Below, piece by piece: positions 27,508-35,840 of a stretch of 64,000 nucleotides of DNA (its first letter is position 1; the number at the start of each line of letters is the position of its first letter). The DNA lies in the NCBI RefSeq assembly GCF_003611035.1, contig NZ_CP030033.1:2976001-3040000 (forward strand). The letters run 5' to 3'. Both the position numbers and the translations under genes were made by a program. This DNA is from Cryobacterium soli (lineage in GTDB: Bacteria; Actinomycetota; Actinomycetes; Actinomycetales; Microbacteriaceae). The notes under the pieces were generated by a model. That model saw nothing but the letters and a program-made list of their open reading frames with translations. It was not told where the DNA came from and did no database searches.

Positions 27508-28137
27508 TCAGCCGAGACGGATGACCGCGGCCAGCAGGTCGGGCGCAAGCGGGCGGTCGGCGAAGATCACGCGCTGCAGCGCCGTGGTGTCCGGGCGGCC
27601 GGTCCCGGTCGGTACCCCGGCTGGGGTGCCCCCGCCGTGGCCGATCCAGACGCGTGTGAGCCCGATGCGCTCGAGCACGCGTACCGAGGCCGGATTGCCG
27701 GCCAGCGCTCGCGCGGTGACCGGGAACCTCGAGCTTCGGGCCTCGGCGAGGGCTGCCGTCGCGGCTTCGGTGGCGAGACCGATGCCCCAGGCCGCTGGGG
27801 TGAGGCGGTAGCCGAAGTTGCGCATGCCGCAGTCCAGCAGCGTGGCCGACACCACACCGACGAGGGCGCCGGACGGAAGGCCTGGCAGAGCGGTGCGAGC
27901 GCGGACCGACCAGCGGCCGAGACCGGAGCGCGCCCAGCTGCGCTCGCTGTCGCTGACCAGCAGAGCGGACTGCTGCAGTTCGGTGTGCCGGCCGGCCGGC
28001 AGGTGCAACCAGGTGCCCGGGTCGGCATAGATGTCGTGCACCTCGGCCAGGTCGGCCGCGCTCAGCGGCGCCAGGCTGAGCCGCGGAGTGGTCAGACGCT
28101 CGGCGCTGGAGCCATGGGCGGAGAGGGTGGCGGGCAC
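27508..28137 (-). CDS. GNAT family N-acetyltransferase (RimJ/RimL-like)
   Basis: About 209 residues. It begins ERLTTPRLSLAPLSAADLAEVHDIYAD, the N-terminal pattern of RimJ/RimL-type GNATs, and later shows WGIGLATEAATAALAEA and GNPASVRVLERIGL, the acetyl-CoA and C-terminal motifs. The substrate is unknown. The start is uncertain: GTG 28137 is the best in-frame choice, but its AGGGAG is directly adjacent. Upstream in-frame sequence runs into a 15-bp tandem repeat and further into the next gene's shadow. Confidence 0.78.
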   Translation of the reverse strand: MPATLSAHGSSAERLTTPRLSLAPLSAADLAEVHDIYADPGTWLHLPAGRHTELQQSALLVSDSERSWARSGLGRWSVRARTALPGLPSGALVGVVSATLLDCGMRNFGYRLTPAAWGIGLATEAATAALAEARSSRFPVTARALAGNPASVRVLERIGLTRVWIGHGGGTPAGVPTGTGRPDTTALQRVIFADRPLAPDLLAAVIRLG

Positions 28138-28153
28138 CTCCCTATGCTTCCAC

Positions 28154-28222
28154 AGGCCGCGCTTCCGCAGGCCGCGCTTCCGCAGGCCGCGCTTCCGCAG
28201 GCCGCGCTTCCGCAGGCCGCGC
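28154..28222. repeat. 15-bp tandem repeat (about 4.6 copies)
   Basis: The unit AGGCCGCGCTTCCGC begins at 28154, 28169, 28184 and 28199, with a partial fifth copy at 28214. It fills most of the 104-bp gap between the stop of the giant membrane protein gene (28242) and the GNAT start. The 15-bp period keeps the reading frame in every copy. Such arrays change copy number between strains. Confidence 0.85.
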
Positions 28223-28241
28223 CGACTGCGTCCCAGAGGGC

Positions 28242-31200
28242 CTATCGGAGCGCAGAGACTCGCAGCGCCACGGCCTTGAGGTTCTGGATGCGCTGCTCGT
28301 AGCGTGCGGCCAGGGCGATCAGCAGAACACCGCCGATGCCGAGCCACAACCACCAGTACACCGCGGTGTACGCCAGCGCGATCCACGGCCACAGCTGGGC
28401 GAGAGCATGCACCAGGAGCACGACGCTGCCCAGCACGAACGGGGCCTGCAGCTTGCGCCGCACCCCAAGGAGGAGCACCGCGGTCGCGACGATCCCCAGG
28501 CCCACCACCCGCCAGAGCGGACTGGCCGTGAGGTCGAGCAGCAGCGACGGCACCAACAGCAGCAGCAGACCCGGAGCCAGTGCGCCCCAGCTGCGCGCGG
28601 CGGGAGCGCGACCCAGGTGCAGCCATCCGCTCACGATGAGCGCGACGGCCAGGGGCACGCTGACGAGCTCGACGGGGTCGGGCACACCACGGGCGCCGCC
28701 GGCGCCGAGCATGGCGGCGGCCGCCGCGAGCGTCACCCAGGCCAGCAGCCGGCCGAGCGGGCTCGGGTCGAGGGCGAACACGGCCAGGTACGCCGCGGCG
28801 AGCAGCCACACGATCACCAGCATCCGCACGGTGGCCAGCGGGTCGTACTGCAGCGCAGGCGCCTCGGCCAGGACGATCCCGATGACGACACCCATGGCCA
28901 GGCCGTAGCCCGTGCGACGTAGACCCTGACCGGCGGCGGCCGGCACCCGGCCTGCCGACCAAACCATCCCGGCACCGGTGGCCAGCACGAGACCCGCTGC
29001 CGGAAGCAGCCACGTCTCGAGCTGCCCGGTGGGGCCCGCCGGGGTTCCGTACAGGGGCAGGAGGCGCAGCCCGGCCGTAACCAGCACGGCGAAGACACCC
29101 ACCAGGGTGGCGGGCCCGCCGAGCACGCCCCACCGCGGATGTGCCACGAGCCGCGCACCCACGATGCCGAGCGCGCCGGCCGCGACCAGCACGAGCACCG
29201 GCCGCAGCATCGTGCCGTCGCCACCCGCGACGGCGCTCGGGAGCAGCGCGAGCGCGAGGCCGACGGCGACAACACCCTGGTGGCGCAGCCGGGCGGATGC
29301 GGGAAGCGCCGCGCCGGTCTGCCGGCTTGCCGGTGCGCCGAGCGGAGCCCTGAGGAGCCCGGCGGTGACCAGCTGACCGGCCACGAGGGCCAGACCGAGC
29401 GGGACCGTGCCCAGTTCGATGGGCGTGAACAGGTCGCGTCCGGCGCCGGCCACGAGCGACAGCAGCCCGGCGGCGAGGGCGAGCCAGGCCAGCACGGTGC
29501 CGGCCCGGCTGCGGTCGAACCGGAGCACGGCGACGTGCACCAGAGCGAACAGGACCACCAGGGCGATCGCGCGACCCGGGGCGTACGGGGCGAAGCCGAG
29601 GGCGCCGGTTTCGGCACCGAGGATTCCCAGCAGCGCCACCCCGACCAGGGTGTACCCGAAGATGCGCTCGGCGGTCCAGCCGTCGACGGATGAGGCGGGC
29701 ACGGGAGTGCCGCTTGCCGACGTGACCGGCGTCGCCGTGATGAGCCAGCCTCCGGTCACCACGAGGAGCAGGGCCGTGGGCAGTAGCCAGGCCTCGACCC
29801 GCCCGTCGGCCGGGCCCGTGGCGAGCAGCGCCTGCAGCCGCCCGGCGGCGGTCACGATGACGGTGGCCACCCCGACGAGCACGGCGGGCCAGGCCAGCGG
29901 TGCCCAGCGGACGCGGCCGAAGGCGGCCGCGCCCGCCAGGGCGAGCACCCCGCCGACCGCGAGGGTGCCGATCTGCCGGAGCCCGTCGGCGGTGATGCCG
30001 CTCAGGATGCCGCCGGTGAGCGGCGGGGTGCCGACCGCTGTGAGGGCGCTGGGCAGCACCGCGAGGGCCAGTCCCACGCCTATCCAGATCGATGATGCGG
30101 AGAGCGGGCGGGAAGCGGACGGCACCGGGCCCGTCGAGCCGGTCATGCCCGCCGACTCAGCCAATCCCGTGCTGCCGGCGGGGGCCGTCATTCCGCCCGT
30201 GGCGAGGGCGCCCGCAGACGCAGACGACCACGGGCGCAGCCGCACCAGCTGCCCGGCCGCGAGGGCGAGCGCGACGGGCACGGTGACGAGCTCGAACGGC
30301 TGCACGGCACCGGCGAGCAGGGCCGCGGACGCCGCGACCCCGGCCAGCACGAGGGCCGGCCAGGCGGTGACGGCACCGAGGTGCGCCCACTCTGCCCGGA
30401 ACGCCACGACGGCGAACACCGAGAGCGCCGGCACCAGAAGCAGGGGGCGCGCTGCGCCGAGAGCCGAGGAGTCGAACGCCGCCGCCTCCAGAAGGGTCAG
30501 CGTGACCAGGCCCACCAGCAGCAGCGCGGTGCTCGCGCGGCTCCGGATGGTGTGAGGGCGGTCATCCGGCTGCCGCAGCAGCAGTGCTGCGGCCAGGATC
30601 AGCAGGCCCACGGTGGGCAGCAGCCACGCTTCGAGTGCTGGCCCGGCCGGCCCGGCGGCCGTGACGATGCGTTGGGAGCGGGCGATGCCGCAGGTCAGCA
30701 GACCGAGCGCGCCGGCCAGCCCCATAGCGGCGAGGTAGGCCGAACGGGGCGGGGTGTTACGCAGAACGCTGGCGCCCACGAGCAGCACCGCGGATGCCCC
30801 GCCCACGATCACCGGGCGCAGCACCGAGCCGGTCTGCCCGGTCACGGCGAGGGGGAGCAGGGCCACGACCAGCCCGGCCAGGGTGAGCAGCGCGGAGCCC
30901 GGGCTCGCGGCGACGGCGCGGTCGACCCGGCCGAAACGCCAGAGCAGTGCGGCCAGGAGTAGCAGCAGTCCGGCCAGCGGCAGCACATAGGCCTCGACCG
31001 GGGTGGTTCCGGCGCTCGCCAGGCCCCACCAGAGCGCAGCGGTCGCGGTGACCACGGCGAGCCAGCCGAGGTGGCGGCGCCACGACCGCGACGCGAACAG
31101 GCCGTCGGTGTCGACCGCGGCGAGCAGCAGGATCACGCCCGTGATGAGCAGCACCAGCCAGCCGAACTCGGTGACGTTCGGTCGCAGGAACGCCGAGGCG

Positions 31201-33938
31201 AGCACCAGCGCGGCGCCGAGCTCGAGGCCGACGACGGCGGGCCGGCGCCCGACCAGGCGGAGGACCAGCGCGAGGGCCACGGTGACCAGGGCCGCGACGG
31301 GGGCAGCGAGTACGGAGGCGGCGGCGGGCGCATCCGTGATCAGAACGAGGTTGAGCGTGAGCGACAACAGCGCCGGCGCCACAAGGAGAGCCGCCGTCAG
31401 CCGCTCCCACGACCGGGTGCCCGGGGCGCGCGAATCGCGGCCCAACGCCCAGAGCAGCAGCGCCGCCACGACCAGGACCGTGACGACAACACCGGCAACC
31501 GGTACGACCGGGGCCATCGCGGCGCGTTCGGAGAACGACAACCCGTCGAGCAGGAGGCCGAGGGGCAGCGCGAGCACCACGAGGGTGGGGGCGAAGAGGG
31601 TCCAGAAGGCCCAGCGGCGTTCGGTGGTGGTCAGCCCGCCGACCTGGTTCTGGGCGGCGAAGACCTGCACCAGTGCGGTAGCCAGGCCCAGGCTGAGCGC
31701 CACGAGCAGCCACAGCACAGCCGTGACCGGCGGGTCGGCCAGGGTGAGCGCGATGGGGGTGGCGACGGACCCGATCAGGCCGAGCACGATCGCCCCGCAC
31801 AGCAGCGCACCGCGGCGGGCAGCGTGAGTCTCCCGGTCGAGCACCAGGCGGGCGAGAACGAGCATGAGCACCGCCGAGAGGGTGCCGAGCCACCAGCTGG
31901 TGCTGCTGGACCAGCCGATCAGGTACCCGAGGGTCCCGGCGCTCCACAGAACCGTCACGATCAGGCGGCGGTACCCGCCGAGCGGGTACGTGCGGCGGCG
32001 GGCGATCAACAACGCGGCCAGGGCGCCGGCGCCGAGCAGCACATAGAGGGGAAGGATCAGCCACAGCCACTGGGTGAAGGGCACCGCCAGTAGCAGCGCG
32101 ACCGCGCCGAACCAGGCCAGAATGCGCAGCCGGGTTGCCAGCACCGCGCCGACCCGCCAGAATCCGGTTGCCAGCACCGCGACGCCCGCCAGCGTGGCCA
32201 GGGCCCACCCGCTCTGGGTGGGAACCTCGGTGAGCGGGCCGGACACCCGGTCCATCGTGCCCACCAGGGCGCCGGCCAGTGGCACCGAGGCCACCAGAAC
32301 CGTGAGGAGGCCGAGGGCCGTGGCCAGCACGGTCGCCGTGAGTGTTCCGGTGAGCAGCGCCTGCCGGGTCGGTCCGGCTGTGCGCCGTCGCCAGGCCAGT
32401 TCCCCGCCGAGGGCGAGCAGCACGGCGGTCAGCAGTGGCACGGAGACGAGCAGCTCGGTGCTGCCGGTGCGCCAGCTGACGGCGATAACGCCCAGCACCA
32501 CGGCCAGTCCGGCCAGGCCCACGGATGCGGATGCGGCGGCCCGGTAGCCGGCATCCGTTCGCCGGCTGGTCAGCGTGGTGAGGGCGTGGGCAACGGCGAG
32601 CACGGCGACGGCGCCGAAGGTGAGCAGCGGGACGGTCTCGGTGCCGGGCTGCACGAAGCCGGCCACGGCGAGGGCGCTGACCAGGGCCAGCCCGGCCAGG
32701 ATGAGCAGCGCGGCCCGTTCGGCCCGGCGGTCGAGCGCGGGCCAGAACCGGGCCGTGCCCGGCAGGGTGAACCTGTGCACGAGGGTGCCGGCGGCCACGC
32801 CGAGGGCGGCCAGGAAGAACCGGGTGAGCGGGGGCGCATCCGTCGCGAGCCCCGCGGCCAGCAGCCCCAGGCCCGGAGCGGCGGTGGCGAAACCGGCCAC
32901 GCTGGCCACGCGCAGGCCCGACACGGCGTGCCAGAGCAGGAACACCGCGGAGCACACCAGCAGGGCCACGCCCCAATAGAGCAGCGCGTCGGTCGCGCCG
33001 AGACCGCCCAGGTCGTTGCGCTGCAGCGCCCAGACGTCCAGGAGCACCAGCACCACGGCCAGGGCGCCGATGCCCTCCGCGGTGCTCACCAGGCGGCGCC
33101 GGCGCAGGAACGCCGCAGTGGCCAGGGTGGCGAGGGTGAAGGCGCCCACCACGACCGACCGGAAGGCCAGCCCGGCATTGAACCAGGCCACCGTGAGGAA
33201 GAAGATCGCCGCCACCGAGACGAGCGAGACGCCCACGATGAGCAGCACGATCTGCACGCTCGACCGCCGCCGCGCGGGTGGGCCGGCTGTTGTCGTGGGT
33301 GCGGGTGGTACGGATGCAGGCGGTGCGGACGCGGGCGGGACTGACGCGTGCGGTGCGGATGCGGGCGGGACTGACGCGTGCGGGACCGGCGGCGCGAACG
33401 CTGCCGGCGCGGCCTGCGTCGGCGCGGCGTGGATCGGCGCGGTGCGTGACTCAGCGGCCGCGGTCACCGAGGGGTCGCGCGGCTGCACCAGCGAGGCCTC
33501 GTGCGCCGCCGCCAGTGAGGCTGCCCGCGCCGCGGCCTGGGCGACAGCGTCGGCCACGGACGGTGCCGCCGACCGCACCGCAGCGTCGCGCGCCGCCGCT
33601 TCCAGTGCCTCTCGTCGGACCGAAGCTGCGTGTGTCTCTGTCTGGGTCTTGGCCTGCTGCGCCTCGGCGGCCGAGCGGGCCGCGGCCACGTCGAAGCGGA
33701 TGCGGCCGATCAACTCCACCCGGCGGTGCAGCGCGGTGGCGGCATCCGTTGACGCGCCCAGGAGTTCGCGGGCGGCCGGATGGCGCAGGTCGAGCCCGCA
33801 GGACGCACAGACCGGCGACGGCAGGCGGGTCAGGCAGGCCGGGCAGAGGGTCGTGTCGGTCAGCTCGGACGCGCTCCGGGGCCACAGGTGCCGGCCGGCG
33901 TACTGGGCGAAATCGCGAATGGAGCTGCTCGGTGACAT
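28242..33938 (-). CDS. Giant polytopic membrane protein with N-terminal zinc ribbon (SCO7613 C-terminal-domain type)
   Basis: A 1,898-residue protein. A Cys4 zinc ribbon (C32, C35, C44, C47; CPACLTRLPSPVCASCGLDL) opens it. A helical Ala-rich region follows, then a Pro/Ala linker with repeated ASVPPASAP units encoded by a degenerate repeat near 33330-33390. From about residue 240 to the end there are several dozen hydrophobic helices in short repeated modules. I place it, with moderate confidence, among actinobacterial proteins with the SCO7613-type C-terminal domain; their function is unknown. ATG 33938 has AGGGGG just upstream. It is transcribed alone apart from a possible link to the GNAT gene. 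Confidence 0.8.
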   Translation of the reverse strand: MSPSSSIRDFAQYAGRHLWPRSASELTDTTLCPACLTRLPSPVCASCGLDLRHPAARELLGASTDAATALHRRVELIGRIRFDVAAARSAAEAQQAKTQTETHAASVRREALEAAARDAAVRSAAPSVADAVAQAAARAASLAAAHEASLVQPRDPSVTAAAESRTAPIHAAPTQAAPAAFAPPVPHASVPPASAPHASVPPASAPPASVPPAPTTTAGPPARRRSSVQIVLLIVGVSLVSVAAIFFLTVAWFNAGLAFRSVVVGAFTLATLATAAFLRRRRLVSTAEGIGALAVVLVLLDVWALQRNDLGGLGATDALLYWGVALLVCSAVFLLWHAVSGLRVASVAGFATAAPGLGLLAAGLATDAPPLTRFFLAALGVAAGTLVHRFTLPGTARFWPALDRRAERAALLILAGLALVSALAVAGFVQPGTETVPLLTFGAVAVLAVAHALTTLTSRRTDAGYRAAASASVGLAGLAVVLGVIAVSWRTGSTELLVSVPLLTAVLLALGGELAWRRRTAGPTRQALLTGTLTATVLATALGLLTVLVASVPLAGALVGTMDRVSGPLTEVPTQSGWALATLAGVAVLATGFWRVGAVLATRLRILAWFGAVALLLAVPFTQWLWLILPLYVLLGAGALAALLIARRRTYPLGGYRRLIVTVLWSAGTLGYLIGWSSSTSWWLGTLSAVLMLVLARLVLDRETHAARRGALLCGAIVLGLIGSVATPIALTLADPPVTAVLWLLVALSLGLATALVQVFAAQNQVGGLTTTERRWAFWTLFAPTLVVLALPLGLLLDGLSFSERAAMAPVVPVAGVVVTVLVVAALLLWALGRDSRAPGTRSWERLTAALLVAPALLSLTLNLVLITDAPAAASVLAAPVAALVTVALALVLRLVGRRPAVVGLELGAALVLASAFLRPNVTEFGWLVLLITGVILLLAAVDTDGLFASRSWRRHLGWLAVVTATAALWWGLASAGTTPVEAYVLPLAGLLLLLAALLWRFGRVDRAVAASPGSALLTLAGLVVALLPLAVTGQTGSVLRPVIVGGASAVLLVGASVLRNTPPRSAYLAAMGLAGALGLLTCGIARSQRIVTAAGPAGPALEAWLLPTVGLLILAAALLLRQPDDRPHTIRSRASTALLLVGLVTLTLLEAAAFDSSALGAARPLLLVPALSVFAVVAFRAEWAHLGAVTAWPALVLAGVAASAALLAGAVQPFELVTVPVALALAAGQLVRLRPWSSASAGALATGGMTAPAGSTGLAESAGMTGSTGPVPSASRPLSASSIWIGVGLALAVLPSALTAVGTPPLTGGILSGITADGLRQIGTLAVGGVLALAGAAAFGRVRWAPLAWPAVLVGVATVIVTAAGRLQALLATGPADGRVEAWLLPTALLLVVTGGWLITATPVTSASGTPVPASSVDGWTAERIFGYTLVGVALLGILGAETGALGFAPYAPGRAIALVVLFALVHVAVLRFDRSRAGTVLAWLALAAGLLSLVAGAGRDLFTPIELGTVPLGLALVAGQLVTAGLLRAPLGAPASRQTGAALPASARLRHQGVVAVGLALALLPSAVAGGDGTMLRPVLVLVAAGALGIVGARLVAHPRWGVLGGPATLVGVFAVLVTAGLRLLPLYGTPAGPTGQLETWLLPAAGLVLATGAGMVWSAGRVPAAAGQGLRRTGYGLAMGVVIGIVLAEAPALQYDPLATVRMLVIVWLLAAAYLAVFALDPSPLGRLLAWVTLAAAAAMLGAGGARGVPDPVELVSVPLAVALIVSGWLHLGRAPAARSWGALAPGLLLLLVPSLLLDLTASPLWRVVGLGIVATAVLLLGVRRKLQAPFVLGSVVLLVHALAQLWPWIALAYTAVYWWLWLGIGGVLLIALAARYEQRIQNLKAVALRVSALR

Positions 33939-34205
33939 CAATCCCCCTGATGAGTGGTGCGGCCACCACAGGTTATCGGCTGCCCGCGCGCGCCGGGCGA
34001 GTTGTGCACACACTCGCCGTGGCGCTCCCGCGCACCTGCCCGAGCGGTGGCCTGGCCCGGCGCCCGGCACCCCGCCCGGCACCCCGCCCGGCACCCCGCC
34101 CCGCGTCCGCGCACGTCCGCGCACGTCCGCGAAAGCGGGCGAACGGTTGCCACGGCGCGCTCGAAGCAGCCGAATCACCGCTTTCGCGAGGTGGCACGCG
34201 CGATT
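33939..34205. other. Non-coding interval with a 12-bp tandem repeat
   Basis: Upstream of the giant membrane protein gene. It holds three exact copies of CGCCCGGCACCC (34061-34096) followed by repeats of GCACGTCCGC (about 34106-34131). I see no convincing gene on either strand. A promoter for the leftward gene should lie here, but none stands out. Confidence 0.5.
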
Positions 34206-34233
34206 TTGACGCCGTCGAACGGGCGGGTACAGT
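34206..34233 (+). promoter_or_regulatory. Promoter of ptsH
   Basis: TTGACG (34206-34211) and TACAGT (34228-34233) with a 16-bp spacer. Transcription would start near 34240, giving a leader of about 200 nt that contains the antiterminator RNA and terminator below. Confidence 0.65.
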
Positions 34234-34262
34234 TCTGGTGCACTGGAAACGGTGCACTCACA

Positions 34263-34292
34263 GGATTGTGACCGCGTCAGTGGGCAAGACCT
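34263..34292 (+). promoter_or_regulatory. Ribonucleic antiterminator (RAT) of the BglG/LicT type
   Basis: The 30-nt element starts GGATTGTGACCG and ends GTGGGCAAGACCT. This matches the conserved RAT halves (GGATTGTnAC... and ...GGCAAaACCT) of the bgl, sac and lic systems, separated by a short loop. Its last seven bases are the left arm of the next terminator, so the two folds exclude each other. A BglG/LicT-type protein with PRD domains would bind here and allow read-through into ptsH. No such gene is in the window. Confidence 0.8.
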
Positions 34293-34329
34293 GATCTGAA
34301 GCTTCGGCTGATGATCGGGTCTTTTTTTT
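34286..34329 (+). terminator. Intrinsic terminator overlapping the RAT
   Basis: An 11-bp stem AAGACCTGATC/GATCGGGTCTT (one G-U pair) with a 16-base loop, followed directly by eight T residues (34322-34329). It lies about 110 bp before the ptsH start, so it would stop transcription in the leader unless the RAT fold forms. Confidence 0.88.
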
Positions 34330-34437
34330 GCCCTGAGGATCTACCCCCCGGTACCCCGCCGGAAGATCCCTCCGTATCGGTCCGGCACCCTGCCAACAGC
34401 CTCAACCGTGCCACTCTCACCATCTCCAGGAGGAACC

Positions 34438-34719
34438 ATGTCAGAACGTACCGCCACCATCGCCAGCCGCGTCGGCCTGCACGCCCGCCCCGCGGCGATC
34501 TTCGCCGAGGCCGTCAACGCCCAGGATGTGGACGTCACCATCGCGCTCGAGGGTGACCCGGCCGAGGAGGCCATGGATGCCTCGAGCATCCTCAGCCTGA
34601 TGAGCCTGGGTGCCGCACACGGCCAGGTCGTCGTGCTGCGCGCCGAGGGTGCGGGCGCCGATGAGGCCCTCGAGGCCCTCGCGCAGATCCTCGAGACGGA
34701 CCACGACGCCGCCGAGTAA
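34438..34719 (+). CDS. ptsH: Phosphocarrier protein HPr
   Basis: A 93-residue PTS phosphocarrier. His15 in VGLHARPAA receives phosphate from enzyme I and passes it to EIIA domains. The regulatory-Ser region reads DASSILSLMSLGA, with Ser50 in the place of Ser46 of HPr from firmicutes. ATG 34438 is set by AGGAGGA (34428-34434). It is transcribed alone; no ptsI is nearby. A BglG/LicT-type leader suggests PTS sugar-dependent antitermination. An EIIA protein is encoded at 62602. Confidence 0.95.
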   Translation: MSERTATIASRVGLHARPAAIFAEAVNAQDVDVTIALEGDPAEEAMDASSILSLMSLGAAHGQVVVLRAEGAGADEALEALAQILETDHDAAE

Positions 34720-34754
34720 CACACTCGCGGCGGCCCAACGGGTAGCAACGAAAC

Positions 34755-34780
34755 AGGGGGCCCGGGAGACCGGGGCCCTT
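34755..34780 (+). terminator. Hairpin after ptsH
   Basis: A GC-rich imperfect stem (AGGGGGCCCGG, loop GAGA, then CCGGGGCCCTT) begins 36 bp after the ptsH stop and ends in a short pyrimidine run. It is a likely 3' end of the ptsH message. Confidence 0.5.
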
Positions 34781-34823
34781 CCTGCATCCCGCGTTGCTCT
34801 GCCTCGGGGGTGACACGTTGACT

Positions 34824-34902
34824 GCGCCTCGTATGGCCCACTGCGCCAGCTATGGCTGGCGCAGTGGGCCACCCCGGGGTGCAGCGACCGGCACGAGGTG
34901 CG
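34824..34902. repeat. Nested inverted repeat between convergent genes
   Basis: The core is a perfect 16-bp stem, GGCCCACTGCGCCAGC and its complement, with loop TATG (34835-34870). Outer arms GCGCCTCGT (34824-34832) and ACGAGGTGC (34893-34901) pair with one mismatch. It sits between ptsH and a leftward hydrolase gene and can act as a bidirectional transcript end. Confidence 0.8.
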
Positions 34903-34932
34903 GCCGCCGGGCGGGGCGCGAGAGTAGCGGGC

Positions 34933-35748
34933 CTAGAGGCCGTTGTCGGCCAACCAGCCGAGCAGTACCCGCTCGACGTCGGCGGGCTGCTCCACATTGG
35001 GCAGGTGCGCGGCGTCGCGGAACACGCATCCGCTCGCCTCGGGCACCGTGCTGACCAGGTATTCGTACTGGGCGAGCACCTCCGAGATGTCGTACTCGCC
35101 GACCGTGACGAGGGTGGGCACGGTGATGTCCACGACCCTGTCGAAGGCGGGCGGGTCGAGGGGGAGCGACACCGGGTTCTCCTCGGCGTGGATGACGTTC
35201 ACCCGGTTCAAGGCATAGGCGGTCGAGACGAACTCGGGATCGAGGTCTTCCTCGCGCCGCAGCGGACCGAAGTCCCAGAGCGCCGCCTCGAGGCGCGCCT
35301 GGCGGTGCCAGTCCTGGGCCTCGAAGGCCCGGTCGATCTCGTCGAACTTGGCGTCCTCCACATCGGTGAGCTCCGTGGGCGGAAACCCGCTCGGGCCGGA
35401 GCCGATGGTGACCAGCCCGGCCACGCGGTCCGGGTGCTCCACAGCGAGGTCGATGGCGATGGAACCGCCGCGCGAGCAGCCGATCAGGGTGGCCCGGGCC
35501 ACGCCGAGGTGGTCGAGCACGGCGAGGGCATCCGCTCGATTGGAGAACTCGACGTCCTCGGTGCTGGTCTGGCCGAAGCCGCGGGTGTCGAAGCGGATGA
35601 CGTAATGGTCCGCGGCCAGCGCGGGAACCTGGGGATCCCACATGCGCAGATTCGCGATGCCGGCGTGGATCAGCAGCAGCGCGGGCTTCGACACGTGACC
35701 GTGGGCTTCGTAGTACAGGCTCGCGCCCGGAACATCGAGGTGAGGCAT
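34933..35748 (-). CDS. Alpha/beta hydrolase
   Basis: A 271-residue hydrolase. The oxyanion strand is ALLLIHAGIANLRMW, the nucleophile elbow is GCSRGG, the acid is in VTVGEYDISE, and the likely catalytic His is in DAAHLPNVEQP. The overall pattern resembles 3-oxoadipate enol-lactonase/haloperoxidase-like members, but the reaction cannot be assigned. It is divergent from an AEC transporter. Confidence 0.85.
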   Translation of the reverse strand: MPHLDVPGASLYYEAHGHVSKPALLLIHAGIANLRMWDPQVPALAADHYVIRFDTRGFGQTSTEDVEFSNRADALAVLDHLGVARATLIGCSRGGSIAIDLAVEHPDRVAGLVTIGSGPSGFPPTELTDVEDAKFDEIDRAFEAQDWHRQARLEAALWDFGPLRREEDLDPEFVSTAYALNRVNVIHAEENPVSLPLDPPAFDRVVDITVPTLVTVGEYDISEVLAQYEYLVSTVPEASGCVFRDAAHLPNVEQPADVERVLLGWLADNGL

Positions 35749-35840
35749 GATTCGAGCGTACGACCACCACGCTGATCGGCGGGATTTTTTACCGATCCGG
35801 CGCGCCCGGCCGCATCGAGGCGTGGCCGTAGGCTCAAAGG

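Noticed and set aside
30757..32976. 739-codon leftward frame inside the giant membrane protein gene
   Set aside because: Same strand but a different frame, Arg/Pro/Gly-rich and without membrane helices; the polytopic frame is coherent over its whole length.
34061..34096. Origin iterons
   Set aside because: Three GC-rich 12-mers without DnaA boxes, AT-rich region or replication genes; simple tandem duplication.
34240..34340. T-box or metabolite riboswitch before ptsH
   Set aside because: No T-box sequence or known aptamer core; the RAT halves overlapping the terminator explain the leader better.
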